From: Mycobacterium sp. ACS4331
GTDB lineage: Bacteria > Actinomycetota > Actinomycetes > Mycobacteriales > Mycobacteriaceae
Assembly: GCF_001667265.1 (NCBI RefSeq)
Contig: NZ_LZHW01000013.1
Coordinates: 175,393-239,392 of the forward strand
DNA length: 64,000 nt
Direction of reading: 5' to 3'
Of the stretch, positions 26,222-34,624 are shown piece by piece. The notes beneath the pieces are model-generated. The model was not told where the DNA came from and made no database searches. It saw nothing but the letters and a program-made list of their open reading frames with translations. Every line of letters begins with the position of its first letter. Positions within the stretch are counted from its first letter, which is position 1. The position numbers were made by a program, and so were the translations under genes.

Positions 26222-27112
26222 ATGGAGCTGCGACACCTGCGCTACTTCGCCGCCGTCGCCGACACCTGCCATTTCGGCCGGGCCGCCGAGCAGCTGCATG
26301 TGGCCCAGCCGGCCCTGTCCTACGCGATCCGCCAGCTCGAGGCCGAACTGGATGTCACGCTGTTCACCCGCACCACGCGGCAGGTGGCGTTGACACCGGC
26401 CGGTGAGTACCTGCGCGCCGAGGCCACCAGGATCCTGTCCGGGGTCGACGACGCCGAACGCGGGGTGCGCCGGATCGCCGCCGGGCGGAGCGGACTGCTG
26501 AGAATGGGCCTGACCGGCACCGCGGCCTTCTCCCACCTGCCGCGCATCGCCCGGGTGCTCACACGCGAACTTCCCGGGGTGGCCCTCGAGATCCAGGCCG
26601 ACGTGCTCACTCCGGATCAGTGCGACCGACTCCGCAGTGGCGCCTTGGATCTGAGCGTGTTGCGGCCACCGGCCACGGGTGAGGGCATCGCACTGCTCAC
26701 CATCGACGTCGAAAACCTGGTGCTGGCCGTCTCGGTGGACCACCGGCTGGCCGTCGAACCCGTCGTCTCACTGACCGACCTGCGCAGCGAGCCGTTCGTC
26801 GCGTACTCGAGTCGCCACTCCGCGGTCAACGACGCGGTGCTGCGCAGTTGCCGCCGCGCCGGGTTCATGCCGCACCGCGAGCATCTGGCACCCGGTACGG
26901 GTGTGCTTCTGGCCCTGGTCGCAGCCGGACTCGGCGTGGCGGTGGTCCCCGAGTCGGTGCGTGCCGTGCCGCTGCAGGGTGTGGTCTTCCGCGATCTGGT
27001 GGACGCCGAATCCATGGAACTGTCGCTGGCCTGGCGCCGCGACGCCGACAACCCCGTGCTCGACGCCGCCGTGGCCGTGCTGAGCACCGCGCTGGTCAAG
27101 GAGAACTCATGA
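26222..27112 (+). CDS. LysR-type regulator of the ben/cat genes
   Basis: 296-residue BenM/CatR-like LysR regulator: wHTH in residues 1-60 (MELRHLRYFAAVADTCHFGR, SYAIRQLEAELDVTLFTRTT), then an effector domain. The start at 26222 is set by this N-terminus. It is divergent from benABCD and its stop overlaps the catB start (ATGA), so regulator and catBAC are one transcript. Likely effectors are benzoate or cis,cis-muconate by analogy to BenM/CatM; this is inference. It is a paralogue of the regulator at 13955. Confidence 0.9.
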   Translation: MELRHLRYFAAVADTCHFGRAAEQLHVAQPALSYAIRQLEAELDVTLFTRTTRQVALTPAGEYLRAEATRILSGVDDAERGVRRIAAGRSGLLRMGLTGTAAFSHLPRIARVLTRELPGVALEIQADVLTPDQCDRLRSGALDLSVLRPPATGEGIALLTIDVENLVLAVSVDHRLAVEPVVSLTDLRSEPFVAYSSRHSAVNDAVLRSCRRAGFMPHREHLAPGTGVLLALVAAGLGVAVVPESVRAVPLQGVVFRDLVDAESMELSLAWRRDADNPVLDAAVAVLSTALVKENS

Positions 27113-28212
27113 AAATCACTGCTGTAGAGGCGATTCCGTTCTCCATTCCCTACTCCAAGCCGCTCAAGTTCGCCTCGGGTGAGGTGTACGCCGCCGAGCA
27201 CGTGTTGGTCCGCGTGCACACCGACGACGGCGTCGTGGGCGTCGCTGAGGCCCCGCCGAGGCCCTTCACCTACGGCGAGACCCAGGCCGGCATCCTCGCC
27301 GTCATCTCGGGAATCTTCGCCCCGCAGATCGTGGGATTGAGGCTCACCGAACGCGAAGTGGTCAACGCCCGGCTGGCCCGCACCGTGGGCAACCCGACCG
27401 CCAAGGCCGCCGTCGACATGGCCATCTGGGATGCCCTCGGACGCACGCTGGAGATGCCGGTCAGCGACCTGCTCGGCGGCTTCACCGATCGCATGAGGGT
27501 CAGCCACATGCTGGGTTTCGAGGAACCAGCGGCCATGGTGGCCGAAGCCGAACGGATGCGGGACACCTACGGCATCAGCACGTTCAAGGTCAAAGTCGGC
27601 CGTCGGCCGGTGGCGCTGGACACCTCGGTGGTGCGCGCGTTGCGAGACCGATTCGGCTCTACCGTAGAGCTTTACATCGACGGCAACCGCGGCTGGACAG
27701 CGGCCGAGTCGCTGCGCGCGATGAACGAGATGGCCGACCTGGACCTGTTGTTCGCCGAGGAGCTGTGTCCGGCCGACGACGTGCTCGGGCGGCGCTGGCT
27801 GGTCGGCCGGCTCGACGTCCCGTTCATCGCCGATGAGTCGGTGCCGACCCCCGCCGACGTGACGCGCGAGGTGCTCGGCGGCTCCGCCACCGCGATCAGC
27901 ATCAAGACCGCGCGCACCGGCTTCACACAGTCCCAGCGAGTCCACCATCTGGCGGAGGGGCTGGGCATCGAGGTGGTCGTCGGCAACCAGATCGACGGCC
28001 AACTCGGCACGGCCTGCGCGGTCACCTTCGGAGCGGCGCACCCGCTGACGGCGAGACGGGCGGGGGAGCTGTCCAACTTCCTCGACATGTCAGACGACCT
28101 GCTCGCCGAACCGCTTCGGATCCGCGACGGCCATCTGCAGACTCCGTCCGGCTTCGGGCTCGGTGTGGACATCGACCCCGAGAAGCTCGCTCGGTACCGG
28201 TCCGACATCTAG
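27109..28212 (+). CDS. catB: Muconate cycloisomerase
   Basis: 367-residue enolase-superfamily enzyme converting cis,cis-muconate to muconolactone with a divalent metal. The catalytic base is in FKVKVGRRP (Lys-x-Lys). Metal ligands come from YIDGNRGW (Asp), FAEELCP (Glu) and IADESVPT (Asp/Glu); the second Lys is in ISIKTART. Translationally coupled to the LysR gene. A gap of 43 bp with a good ribosome binding site (AGGAGAG) precedes catA. Confidence 0.93.
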   Translation: MKITAVEAIPFSIPYSKPLKFASGEVYAAEHVLVRVHTDDGVVGVAEAPPRPFTYGETQAGILAVISGIFAPQIVGLRLTEREVVNARLARTVGNPTAKAAVDMAIWDALGRTLEMPVSDLLGGFTDRMRVSHMLGFEEPAAMVAEAERMRDTYGISTFKVKVGRRPVALDTSVVRALRDRFGSTVELYIDGNRGWTAAESLRAMNEMADLDLLFAEELCPADDVLGRRWLVGRLDVPFIADESVPTPADVTREVLGGSATAISIKTARTGFTQSQRVHHLAEGLGIEVVVGNQIDGQLGTACAVTFGAAHPLTARRAGELSNFLDMSDDLLAEPLRIRDGHLQTPSGFGLGVDIDPEKLARYRSDI

Positions 28213-28255
28213 TCCGAACCCCACCCATTCCCACCACATTTCAGGAGAGAACACC

Positions 28256-29119
28256 ATGACCGCATCCACCGTTCCCGTACAGGCCAGCGCCGCCGCATCC
28301 GGTGCATCCGCGACCGAACGCTTCCACACCGACAAGGCCGCCTTCGACGCGGTCAAGGGCACCGCGCCCGAACGTGTCGATGTGCTGGCCCGCGAGGTGT
28401 TGGCCGCCGTGCACGACACGATCCGCCGGCATCGCGTCACCTACGACGAGTACAACGCGCTGAAGGCGTGGCTGATCAGCGTGGGCCAGGACGGGGAGTG
28501 GCCCCTGTTCCTCGACGTCTGGCTCGAGCACGTCGTCGAGGAGGTCGCCACCGACCACCGTCGGGGGAACAAGGGCAGCATCGAAGGCCCGTACTACGTG
28601 CCGAACTCACCCGAACGCGGCGCCATGGGCACCATGCCGATGCGGCGGAACGAGGCCGGGACGCCACTGGTGTGGGACGGTCGCATCAGCTCCACCGACG
28701 GCCGACCGCTGGCCGGAAAGATCGAACTCTGGCATGCGGACGCCGACGGCTTCTACTCGCAGTTCGCGCCGGGACTTCCGGAGTGGAATCTGCGGGGCAC
28801 GTTCTCCACCGGACCCGACGGCACCTTCCAGATCGCCACGGTGCGTCCGGCGCCCTACCAGATCCCCACCGACGGGTCGTGCGGCAAGTTGATCGCCGCC
28901 GCCGGCTGGCATGCCTGGCGGCCGGCGCACCTGCACGTCAAGGTGTCCGCGCCGGGGCACGAAACGCTCACCGCCCAGCTGTACTTCCCCGGTGACGCGC
29001 ACAACGACGACGACATCGCCAGCGCCGTCAAGCCCGAGCTGGTGCTGGCGCCCGTCACGCAGCCCGACGGAGTCCAGAAGGTCGACTACGGTTTCGTCCT
29101 CGACCCGGTGGTCGGCTGA
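28256..29119 (+). CDS. catA: Catechol 1,2-dioxygenase (intradiol)
   Basis: 287-residue non-haem Fe(III) dioxygenase that opens catechol to cis,cis-muconate. The four iron ligands are readable: Y167 (ADGFYSQF), Y201 (APYQIP), H225 and H227 (PAHLHVKV), matching the two Tyr/two His pattern of intradiol enzymes. The N-terminal 20 residues are Ala/Ser-rich and probably flexible. The stop codon overlaps the catC start by one base (TGATG). Confidence 0.95.
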   Translation: MTASTVPVQASAAASGASATERFHTDKAAFDAVKGTAPERVDVLAREVLAAVHDTIRRHRVTYDEYNALKAWLISVGQDGEWPLFLDVWLEHVVEEVATDHRRGNKGSIEGPYYVPNSPERGAMGTMPMRRNEAGTPLVWDGRISSTDGRPLAGKIELWHADADGFYSQFAPGLPEWNLRGTFSTGPDGTFQIATVRPAPYQIPTDGSCGKLIAAAGWHAWRPAHLHVKVSAPGHETLTAQLYFPGDAHNDDDIASAVKPELVLAPVTQPDGVQKVDYGFVLDPVVG

Positions 29120-29409
29120 TGCTGTTCTGCGTTCGCATGGACGTGCACCTGCCGGCCGATCTCGCCCCGGATGAGCGTGCCGAGATCCTGGCCCGGGAGA
29201 AGGCCTACTCACAGCGCCTGCAGCACGACGGAAAATGGCCGCACATCTGGCGTGTGGTCGGCGAGTACGCCAATTACTCGATCTTCGACGTCGATTCGAA
29301 CGACGAACTGCACACGATGCTTTCGGAGCTGCCGTTGTTCGGCTACATGGACATCGAGGTCACGCCGCTGGCCACCCATCCCTCCGACATCCACGCGCCA
29401 CCGCGCTAG
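29119..29409 (+). CDS. catC: Muconolactone delta-isomerase
   Basis: 96-residue MIase-family enzyme converting muconolactone to 3-oxoadipate enol-lactone. Family stretches are RMDVHLPADLAP, REKAYSQRLQHDGKWPHIWR, YANYSIFDVDSNDELH and FGYMDIEVTPLATHPSD. Normal length for the family, which forms decamers. Last gene of lysR-catB-catA-catC; its product feeds PcaD, encoded 13 kb away in the pca operon. Confidence 0.95.
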   Translation: MLFCVRMDVHLPADLAPDERAEILAREKAYSQRLQHDGKWPHIWRVVGEYANYSIFDVDSNDELHTMLSELPLFGYMDIEVTPLATHPSDIHAPPR

Positions 29410-29459
29410 CGTCGGCGCCCGGTATCGGTGTGCCGTGCCGCCCACCGGCCTGACCTCGG

Positions 29460-29465
29460 TACCGT
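29460..29465 (+). promoter_or_regulatory. Leaderless-type -10 element for aroQ
   Basis: TACCGT (TANNNT) is followed by six bases and the GTG start of aroQ. This would give a leaderless transcript and make aroQ independent of the upstream cat operon. Confidence 0.45.
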
Positions 29466-29471
29466 ACGAGG

Positions 29472-29915
29472 GTGACCGAACGCCGCCTGCTCCTCGTCAA
29501 CGGGCCCAACCTGAACCTGCTGGGCACCCGTCAGCCCGAGATCTACGGCACCACCACGCTGGTGCAGATCGAGCAGCTGACCTCCGATGCCGCCGCCGAG
29601 CACGGCTTCGTGGTTCGCGCGGTGCACAGCAACCACGAGGGTGCGTTGATCGACGCCATCCAGATGGCCCGCAAGGACTGTCTGGGCATCATCATCAACC
29701 CGGCCGCCTACAGCCACACCTCGGTGGCCATCGCCGACGCGCTGACCGCCGCCGAACTGCCGGTCGTGGAGGTGCACCTGAGCAACATCCACCGCCGCGA
29801 AGAGTTCCGGCACCACTCCTACGTCTCGACCGTCGCCGAGGTGGTGATCGCCGGCGCCGGTCCGCTGGGTTACCGGTTCGCGGTGGACTGGCTGACTGAG
29901 AGGCTCTCGAAGTGA
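29472..29915 (+). CDS. aroQ: Type II 3-dehydroquinate dehydratase
   Basis: 147-residue type II dehydroquinase, interconverting 3-dehydroquinate and 3-dehydroshikimate. Active-site stretches: [18 protein letters not shown] (flexible-loop Arg and Tyr), [16 protein letters not shown] and [19 protein letters not shown] (His). The GTG overlaps nothing upstream but its stop overlaps the next gene (GTGA). In M. tuberculosis the biosynthetic aroD lies in a separate aro cluster, so this copy at the edge of an aromatic island may be an extra, possibly catabolic, enzyme. No quinate dehydrogenase is in the window. Confidence 0.92.
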   Translation: MTERRLLLVNGPNLNLLGTRQPEIYGTTTLVQIEQLTSDAAAEHGFVVRAVHSNHEGALIDAIQMARKDCLGIIINPAAYSHTSVAIADALTAAELPVVEVHLSNIHRREEFRHHSYVSTVAEVVIAGAGPLGYRFAVDWLTERLSK

Positions 29916-30295
29916 TCGACGCTCCGCCGCCGGCAGTGCGCTGGGCCGGGTTCATCGTGCTGGCCGAAGGCATCCTGATGCTGATCGTGGCCGCCATCCT
30001 GGTGGTGCGCGCGGTCCTGGGGGCCGATCAGCACATCGTCAGCGGGTACGGCACCGCCATCTGGTTCCTGTTGGTCGGCGCCGGAGTGACGGCCGGTGGG
30101 TGGGCGCTGGTCACCGAGCGGCGATGGGGCCGCGGTATCGCGGTCTTCATCAACCTGCTGCTGCTGCCGGTGGCCTGGTACATCTACAGCTCGCACCAGC
30201 TCACCTATGCCGTTCCGGTGGCGCTCGTCGCGCTCGTGGTGCTCGGGCTGCTGTTCAGTCCCTCTGCCGTGCAGTGGGTTTCGCGGCGAGATTGA
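29912..30295 (+). CDS. Small integral membrane protein (Rv3217c-like)
   Basis: 127-residue protein with four predicted membrane helices (about residues 10-37, 46-66, 74-92, 98-117) and short loops. No catalytic motifs. It corresponds by position to Rv3217c and is translationally coupled to aroQ through a GTGA overlap. Function unknown. Confidence 0.8.
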   Translation: MIDAPPPAVRWAGFIVLAEGILMLIVAAILVVRAVLGADQHIVSGYGTAIWFLLVGAGVTAGGWALVTERRWGRGIAVFINLLLLPVAWYIYSSHQLTYAVPVALVALVVLGLLFSPSAVQWVSRRD

Positions 30296-30296
30296 C

Positions 30297-30794
30297 TCAG
30301 GGCTGATCCTGGACCGGCTCGCCGGCCAGCGCGGTCAGGTTCAGCCCCGACACGCGATAGGTGGTCCACTCGTCCATGGGCAGGCCGCCGACGCCGTCGT
30401 AGAGCGCGATCGCGTTGACATTCCAGTTCAGCACCGCCCAGGACAGCCTCGAGTAACCGCGTTGCACGCACACGCGGGCCAGCGTCACCAGCAGGTCCCG
30501 GGCCAGGCCCCGCCGTCGGAACTCGGGACGCACGAACAGGTCCTCGAGGTAGATGCCGCCCACGCCGTCCCAGGTGGAGAAGTTCACGAACCACACCGCG
30601 ACGGCCGCGGGGGCGCCGTCGACCTCGGCGACGTGCGCGTACGCGATGGGATGGTCGCCGAACAGGGCGGTGCGCATCTGCTCCTCGGTGACGGTCGCCT
30701 CGTGGGCGGCCTTCTCGAACTCGGCCAACTCGTGGACCATCGCGGTGATGGCGGCCTCGTCGCCGGGGCGGGCCGGCCGAATGTGCTGTGTCAT
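30297..30794 (-). CDS. GNAT-family N-acetyltransferase (Rv3216-like)
   Basis: 165-residue acetyltransferase with the acetyl-CoA binding motif PEFRRRGLARDLL and the following LSWAVLNWNVNAIALYDGVG strand-helix, typical of the diamine N-acetyltransferase-like subgroup. The start ATG overlaps the stop of the isochorismate synthase gene (ATGA). Acceptor substrate unknown; polyamine or amino-acid analogues are the usual targets in this subgroup. The M. tuberculosis counterpart is short; this copy appears full length. Confidence 0.85.
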   Translation of the reverse strand: MTQHIRPARPGDEAAITAMVHELAEFEKAAHEATVTEEQMRTALFGDHPIAYAHVAEVDGAPAAVAVWFVNFSTWDGVGGIYLEDLFVRPEFRRRGLARDLLVTLARVCVQRGYSRLSWAVLNWNVNAIALYDGVGGLPMDEWTTYRVSGLNLTALAGEPVQDQP

Positions 30795-31885
30795 GGTGTC
30801 GCTCCCAGTCCGGCCAAGATCGTCTTGAACTTCGTCGTGGTCTCGGCGACCTCGTCGTCGGGATCGGACTCTGCGACGATGCCCCCACCGGAGTGCGCCG
30901 TGGCCGTCCGGCCGTCCGCCGACAGCTGCGCGCATCTGATCGACACCACCCACCGACCGTCACCGCGGGCGTCGCACCAGCCGACGGCTCCAGCATAGAA
31001 CCCGCGGTCGCCCTCGAGGTCGGCGATCAGTGTCTTGGCGGCGGCGGTCGGAACTCCGCCGACGGCCGGGGTCGGCTGCAGTGCGAGCGCCAGATCCATT
31101 GCCGTGGTCCTGCTTTCGCGCAACCGCCCGGAGATCGGGGTGTTCAGATGCCACAGCGCGTCGGTGTGATGCAGTTCGGGTTCGGCCGCGATGTCCAAGT
31201 CGACGCACAGGGGTTCGAGCGCGGCACGCATGACGTCGATCACGAGTTGATGCTCGTGCCGGTTCTTCGCCGACTCCGCGAGCGCCCTACCGTTGGCGCG
31301 GTCGACGTCGGGATCGGCAGAGCGTGGCGCCGAACCCGCGAACGGCCGGCACGTCACCCGGTCGCCGTCGCGCGCCACCAGCAGCTCGGGGCTCGCACCC
31401 ACCAGTGTCGTGCCCGCGTGGGCGCCCCCGGCGGGGGACAGGTCGACCAGGTAGGCGTAGGCGCCCGGGTCGGCGTCGTGCAGGCGGCGCAGCACCGTCG
31501 GGGCGTCCCACGGCGCGTCGGCGCTGATCCGCAGCGCGCGGGCCAGCACCACCTTGTGCAGTTCGCTGCCGGGGGCGCCCAGTCGCGCGATCGCGGCCGC
31601 CACCCGCTCCCGGTGGACGGCCGGACTCGGTTGCGGCACAAGGCCTGTGACGTGGGGCAGGACCACGCTCGGCCAGCACGGCAGGGCGTCGATCCGCGAG
31701 AGCGTCTCGGGTTGGTGCAGCGCGGCGGGACCGGCGGTGTCGAACGGCAGCGCGCCCACCACGATCGGCACATCGCCGGAGCCCAGCGCGTGCTGGGCCG
31801 CGCCGATCTCGGAGAACGGGGTGCGCACTCCGGAACCGACGACGGTGCCTGCGGGCCCGCTCAGGACGAATGACGGAGCTGTCAC
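30791..31885 (-). CDS. entC: Isochorismate synthase
   Basis: 364-residue chorismate-utilising enzyme of the EntC/MenF type, isomerising chorismate to isochorismate for menaquinone (or siderophore) synthesis. Diagnostic segments are KVVLARAL, AKNRHEHQLVIDVMR, LNTPISGRL, PTPAVGG, GFYAGAVGW and SGGGIVAESDPDDE. It corresponds to Rv3215. It overlaps the phosphatase stop upstream (GTGA) and the acetyltransferase start downstream, forming a three-gene operon. Confidence 0.92.
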   Translation of the reverse strand: MTAPSFVLSGPAGTVVGSGVRTPFSEIGAAQHALGSGDVPIVVGALPFDTAGPAALHQPETLSRIDALPCWPSVVLPHVTGLVPQPSPAVHRERVAAAIARLGAPGSELHKVVLARALRISADAPWDAPTVLRRLHDADPGAYAYLVDLSPAGGAHAGTTLVGASPELLVARDGDRVTCRPFAGSAPRSADPDVDRANGRALAESAKNRHEHQLVIDVMRAALEPLCVDLDIAAEPELHHTDALWHLNTPISGRLRESRTTAMDLALALQPTPAVGGVPTAAAKTLIADLEGDRGFYAGAVGWCDARGDGRWVVSIRCAQLSADGRTATAHSGGGIVAESDPDDEVAETTTKFKTILAGLGATP

Positions 31886-32493
31886 GGTGTCTCGGGGTTC
31901 TCACGGTGGGCGGTCAACCCCAGCGATTTGAGCTGACGCAGGCCGTAGTCGAAGCCGCACACCGCCAGTGACGCCGGACCGAAGCCGTACCGCGCACCCT
32001 CGGACAGTGGTTGTTCGACCCATCGCGTCACGATCGACCGGGAGAAGTGGCCGTGACCGACGAACACCACATCGCGTTCGCGCATGGTGTCCAGCGCGAG
32101 TTCGATCGCCGCGTCGGCGCGCCGGCTCACCTCGGCCACCGATTCGCCGCCGGGGCAGCCGTGCGTCCACAGCAGCCATCCCGGGGCCTGCGTGCGGATG
32201 TCGTGCGTCGTGCGGCCCTCGTAGTCGCCGTAGTCCCATTCGGCGAGTCCGGGCAGAACCTCGGCGACCGTCAGACCCGCCAGTTCGGCGGTGGCCAGCG
32301 CGCGACGCCGCGGGCTGGAGAACACCACGGCCTCCTCGAGCCCCAGGTGCGCGACCGCCAGCGCCGCCAATCGGGCCTGCTCACGCCCGTACTCGGTGAG
32401 GTCGAGATCTGTCGTGCTGGTGTGCTGCCCAGACTTCGACCATTCGGTCTCCCCGTGGCGCAACAGGACCAGCCGATGCTCACCGACACTCAC
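31882..32493 (-). CDS. Histidine-phosphatase superfamily acid phosphatase (Rv3214/gpm2-like)
   Basis: 203-residue enzyme with the catalytic RHG motif in LVLLRHGETEWS and the second His in FVGHGHFSR. It resembles phosphoglycerate mutases but the M. tuberculosis counterpart (annotated gpm2) acts as a broad acid phosphatase. GTG start at 32493 gives family length. First gene of the phosphatase-entC-acetyltransferase operon; divergent from parA by 84 bp. Confidence 0.87.
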   Translation of the reverse strand: MSVGEHRLVLLRHGETEWSKSGQHTSTTDLDLTEYGREQARLAALAVAHLGLEEAVVFSSPRRRALATAELAGLTVAEVLPGLAEWDYGDYEGRTTHDIRTQAPGWLLWTHGCPGGESVAEVSRRADAAIELALDTMRERDVVFVGHGHFSRSIVTRWVEQPLSEGARYGFGPASLAVCGFDYGLRQLKSLGLTAHRENPETP

Positions 32494-32577
32494 GAGTGAC
32501 GATTCTGCCCGACGCCGTCGAGGCCGCGCCGTCGAGTCGTCCGGGCGGGCGGATGCCGTACGTGACAGGATGGCGCC

Positions 32578-33375
32578 GTGGGGACAAAGGTGTTGGCAGT
32601 GGCCAATCAGAAGGGCGGGGTGGCCAAGACGACGACGGTGGCGTCGTTGGGTGCCGCGATGGTGGAGGCGGGCAGACGCGTCCTGCTGGTGGACCTGGAT
32701 CCACAGGGCTGTCTGACGTTCTCGTTGGGCCAGGATCCGGACAAGCTCCCGGTCTCGGTGCACGAGGTGCTGCTCGGCGAGGTCGAGCCGAATGCCGCGT
32801 TGGTGCAGACCAGCGAGGGGATCACGCTGCTTCCGGCCAACATCGACCTGGCCGGCGCCGAGGCCATGCTGTTGATGCGGGCCGGGCGCGAGTATGCGCT
32901 CAAGCGCGCGCTGGCCAAGATCGCCGACGACTTCGACGTCGTGATCATCGACTGCCCGCCGTCGCTGGGCGTGCTCACGCTCAACGGGTTGACCGCGGCC
33001 GACGATGTGATCGTGCCGTTGCAGTGCGAGACGCTCGCGCATCGTGGTGTGGGCCAGTTCCTGCGGACCGTCGGCGACGTCCAGCAGATCACCAACTCCG
33101 ACCTCAACCTGCTCGGCGCGCTGCCGACGCTGTACGACTCGCGCACCACGCACAGCCGGGACGTGCTGTTCGACGTCGTCGACCGCTACGGACTGGCGCT
33201 GCTGGCACCGCCGATCCCGCGCACCGTGCGGTTCGCGGAGGCGACGGCGTCCGGGTCCTCGGTGATCGCCGGGCGCAAGAACAAGGGGGCGGCGGCCTAC
33301 CGCGAGCTGGCCGACAGCCTGCTCACGTACTGGAAGTCGGGGAAGAAACTGGCGACCTTCACTCCGGAGGTCTGA
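32578..33375 (+). CDS. ParA/Soj-family ATPase (Rv3213c-like)
   Basis: 265-residue P-loop ATPase with the deviant Walker A NQKGGVAKTTT, Walker A' VDLDPQG and Walker B VVIIDCPPSLG. No parB is adjacent, so this is an orphan ParA-like protein, distinct from the chromosomal parAB near oriC. Possible roles are positioning of a protein complex or cell division regulation. The GTG start is immediately before the first strand. Convergent with the propeller gene, 7 bp between stops. Confidence 0.9.
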   Translation: MGTKVLAVANQKGGVAKTTTVASLGAAMVEAGRRVLLVDLDPQGCLTFSLGQDPDKLPVSVHEVLLGEVEPNAALVQTSEGITLLPANIDLAGAEAMLLMRAGREYALKRALAKIADDFDVVIIDCPPSLGVLTLNGLTAADDVIVPLQCETLAHRGVGQFLRTVGDVQQITNSDLNLLGALPTLYDSRTTHSRDVLFDVVDRYGLALLAPPIPRTVRFAEATASGSSVIAGRKNKGAAAYRELADSLLTYWKSGKKLATFTPEV

Positions 33376-33382
33376 GCGCGGA

Positions 33383-34615
33383 CTATCCGAGCGCGACGAG
33401 GGTGCGTCCCCGCTGCTCCAGCAGCGTCGCACCGACGGCGGCGGGCACGATCACGCCGACGCCGGACTCCATATCGCGACGTTCGACGGCGATGACACGC
33501 TCGAGGTGTCCATCGGAGACGTCGTACACGCCGACCCCGCCGGTGACGGGAATCAGCAGCTTGTCGGCCATGATGGTCGCCGGGCCCAGCGGGACGACGT
33601 TCTCCTCGGCCGAGACGGTGTACTTGTGCGTCAGCTTGTCGGAGTTGAACACCATGACCGATCGGCCCGTCCACCACGTGACCAGGCTCCCGGCCCGCGT
33701 GACGGAACTGGTCGGGTCGGCCATCGACGGCGGCGCGCCCACCGGCGTGCTCGACGTCTCGGTCCCGACGTCGTTGACGACCGACACGCGGGGCTGCGGA
33801 GTCGGCAGGTAGACCGCGGTGTTGGTGTCGGAGACCGCCAGCACGCGTGATCCCGCGCTCGAGGGCACGCCCTCCTGCGGGATGTCGCGCAGTTCGGGCT
33901 CGTCGTCGTCCTTACCCGGTCGCAGCAGCGTCAGCCGCACGTCGGGCTCACCCGCACAGGTCTGCAGCAGCGAGACGGCCGACGGGCTGGCCGCCGCGGA
34001 CAGGATTGTGCAGCCCTTGCCGACGCCGGTGTGGTTGGGCTTGACGCGCGCGTCCACCTCGCCGTACCCGATCACCCGCACCATGTCGGAGCGCCAGAGT
34101 TCCAGCCTGCTGGCCCCGGTGGACAGCGCGACGGTGCCGTCGGAGGACAGGTCCACGCGCTTGTCGGCGTAACCGGTGCGGGACGGGCCGCGACGGCCCG
34201 TGGACGCGTCGATCGTGCTGACCTGCCCGCAGCCCCTGACGTCGGGGTACACCGCAACGGCGTACTGGTAGATCCAGGTCACCCCGCAGAGGTCGAGGTC
34301 GCGCGCGTAGGTCCAGACGGGTTCACCGGTCTCCGGGTTCCGGCCGTGCACCGTGCGGCCGTCACCGGTCACCACGGTTCCACTGGCCACCACGGGCACG
34401 GTGGTCGCGGCGCTCGGTGCGGACCAGAGTTCGCGCAGGTGAGAGGGGACCGCATGCGCGGGCGGCACGCTGATCGACGGAGCGGCCGCGGGCTGGCTCA
34501 GGGTCGCGCGGGCATCGCTGGTCCACCAGATCGCCACGGCGGCGACAGCGACGATCGCGATGATCGCGACGGCCGCGATGATGTCGCCGCGGGTGCGGCG
34601 CTCCGGTTTGACCAT
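33383..34615 (-). CDS. Membrane-anchored beta-propeller protein (Rv3212-like)
   Basis: 410-residue protein with one N-terminal membrane helix (about 13-31) and an extracytoplasmic domain built from PQQ-like repeats (GEPVWTYARDL, TIDASTGRRGPS, GVGVYDVSDG). No signal cleavage or lipobox seen. Function unknown, probably a scaffold or binding protein at the cell envelope. It starts 9 bp after the rhlE stop, so is co-transcribed with the helicase. Confidence 0.8.
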   Translation of the reverse strand: MVKPERRTRGDIIAAVAIIAIVAVAAVAIWWTSDARATLSQPAAAPSISVPPAHAVPSHLRELWSAPSAATTVPVVASGTVVTGDGRTVHGRNPETGEPVWTYARDLDLCGVTWIYQYAVAVYPDVRGCGQVSTIDASTGRRGPSRTGYADKRVDLSSDGTVALSTGASRLELWRSDMVRVIGYGEVDARVKPNHTGVGKGCTILSAAASPSAVSLLQTCAGEPDVRLTLLRPGKDDDEPELRDIPQEGVPSSAGSRVLAVSDTNTAVYLPTPQPRVSVVNDVGTETSSTPVGAPPSMADPTSSVTRAGSLVTWWTGRSVMVFNSDKLTHKYTVSAEENVVPLGPATIMADKLLIPVTGGVGVYDVSDGHLERVIAVERRDMESGVGVIVPAAVGATLLEQRGRTLVALG

Positions 34616-34624
34616 CGGGGCCGG

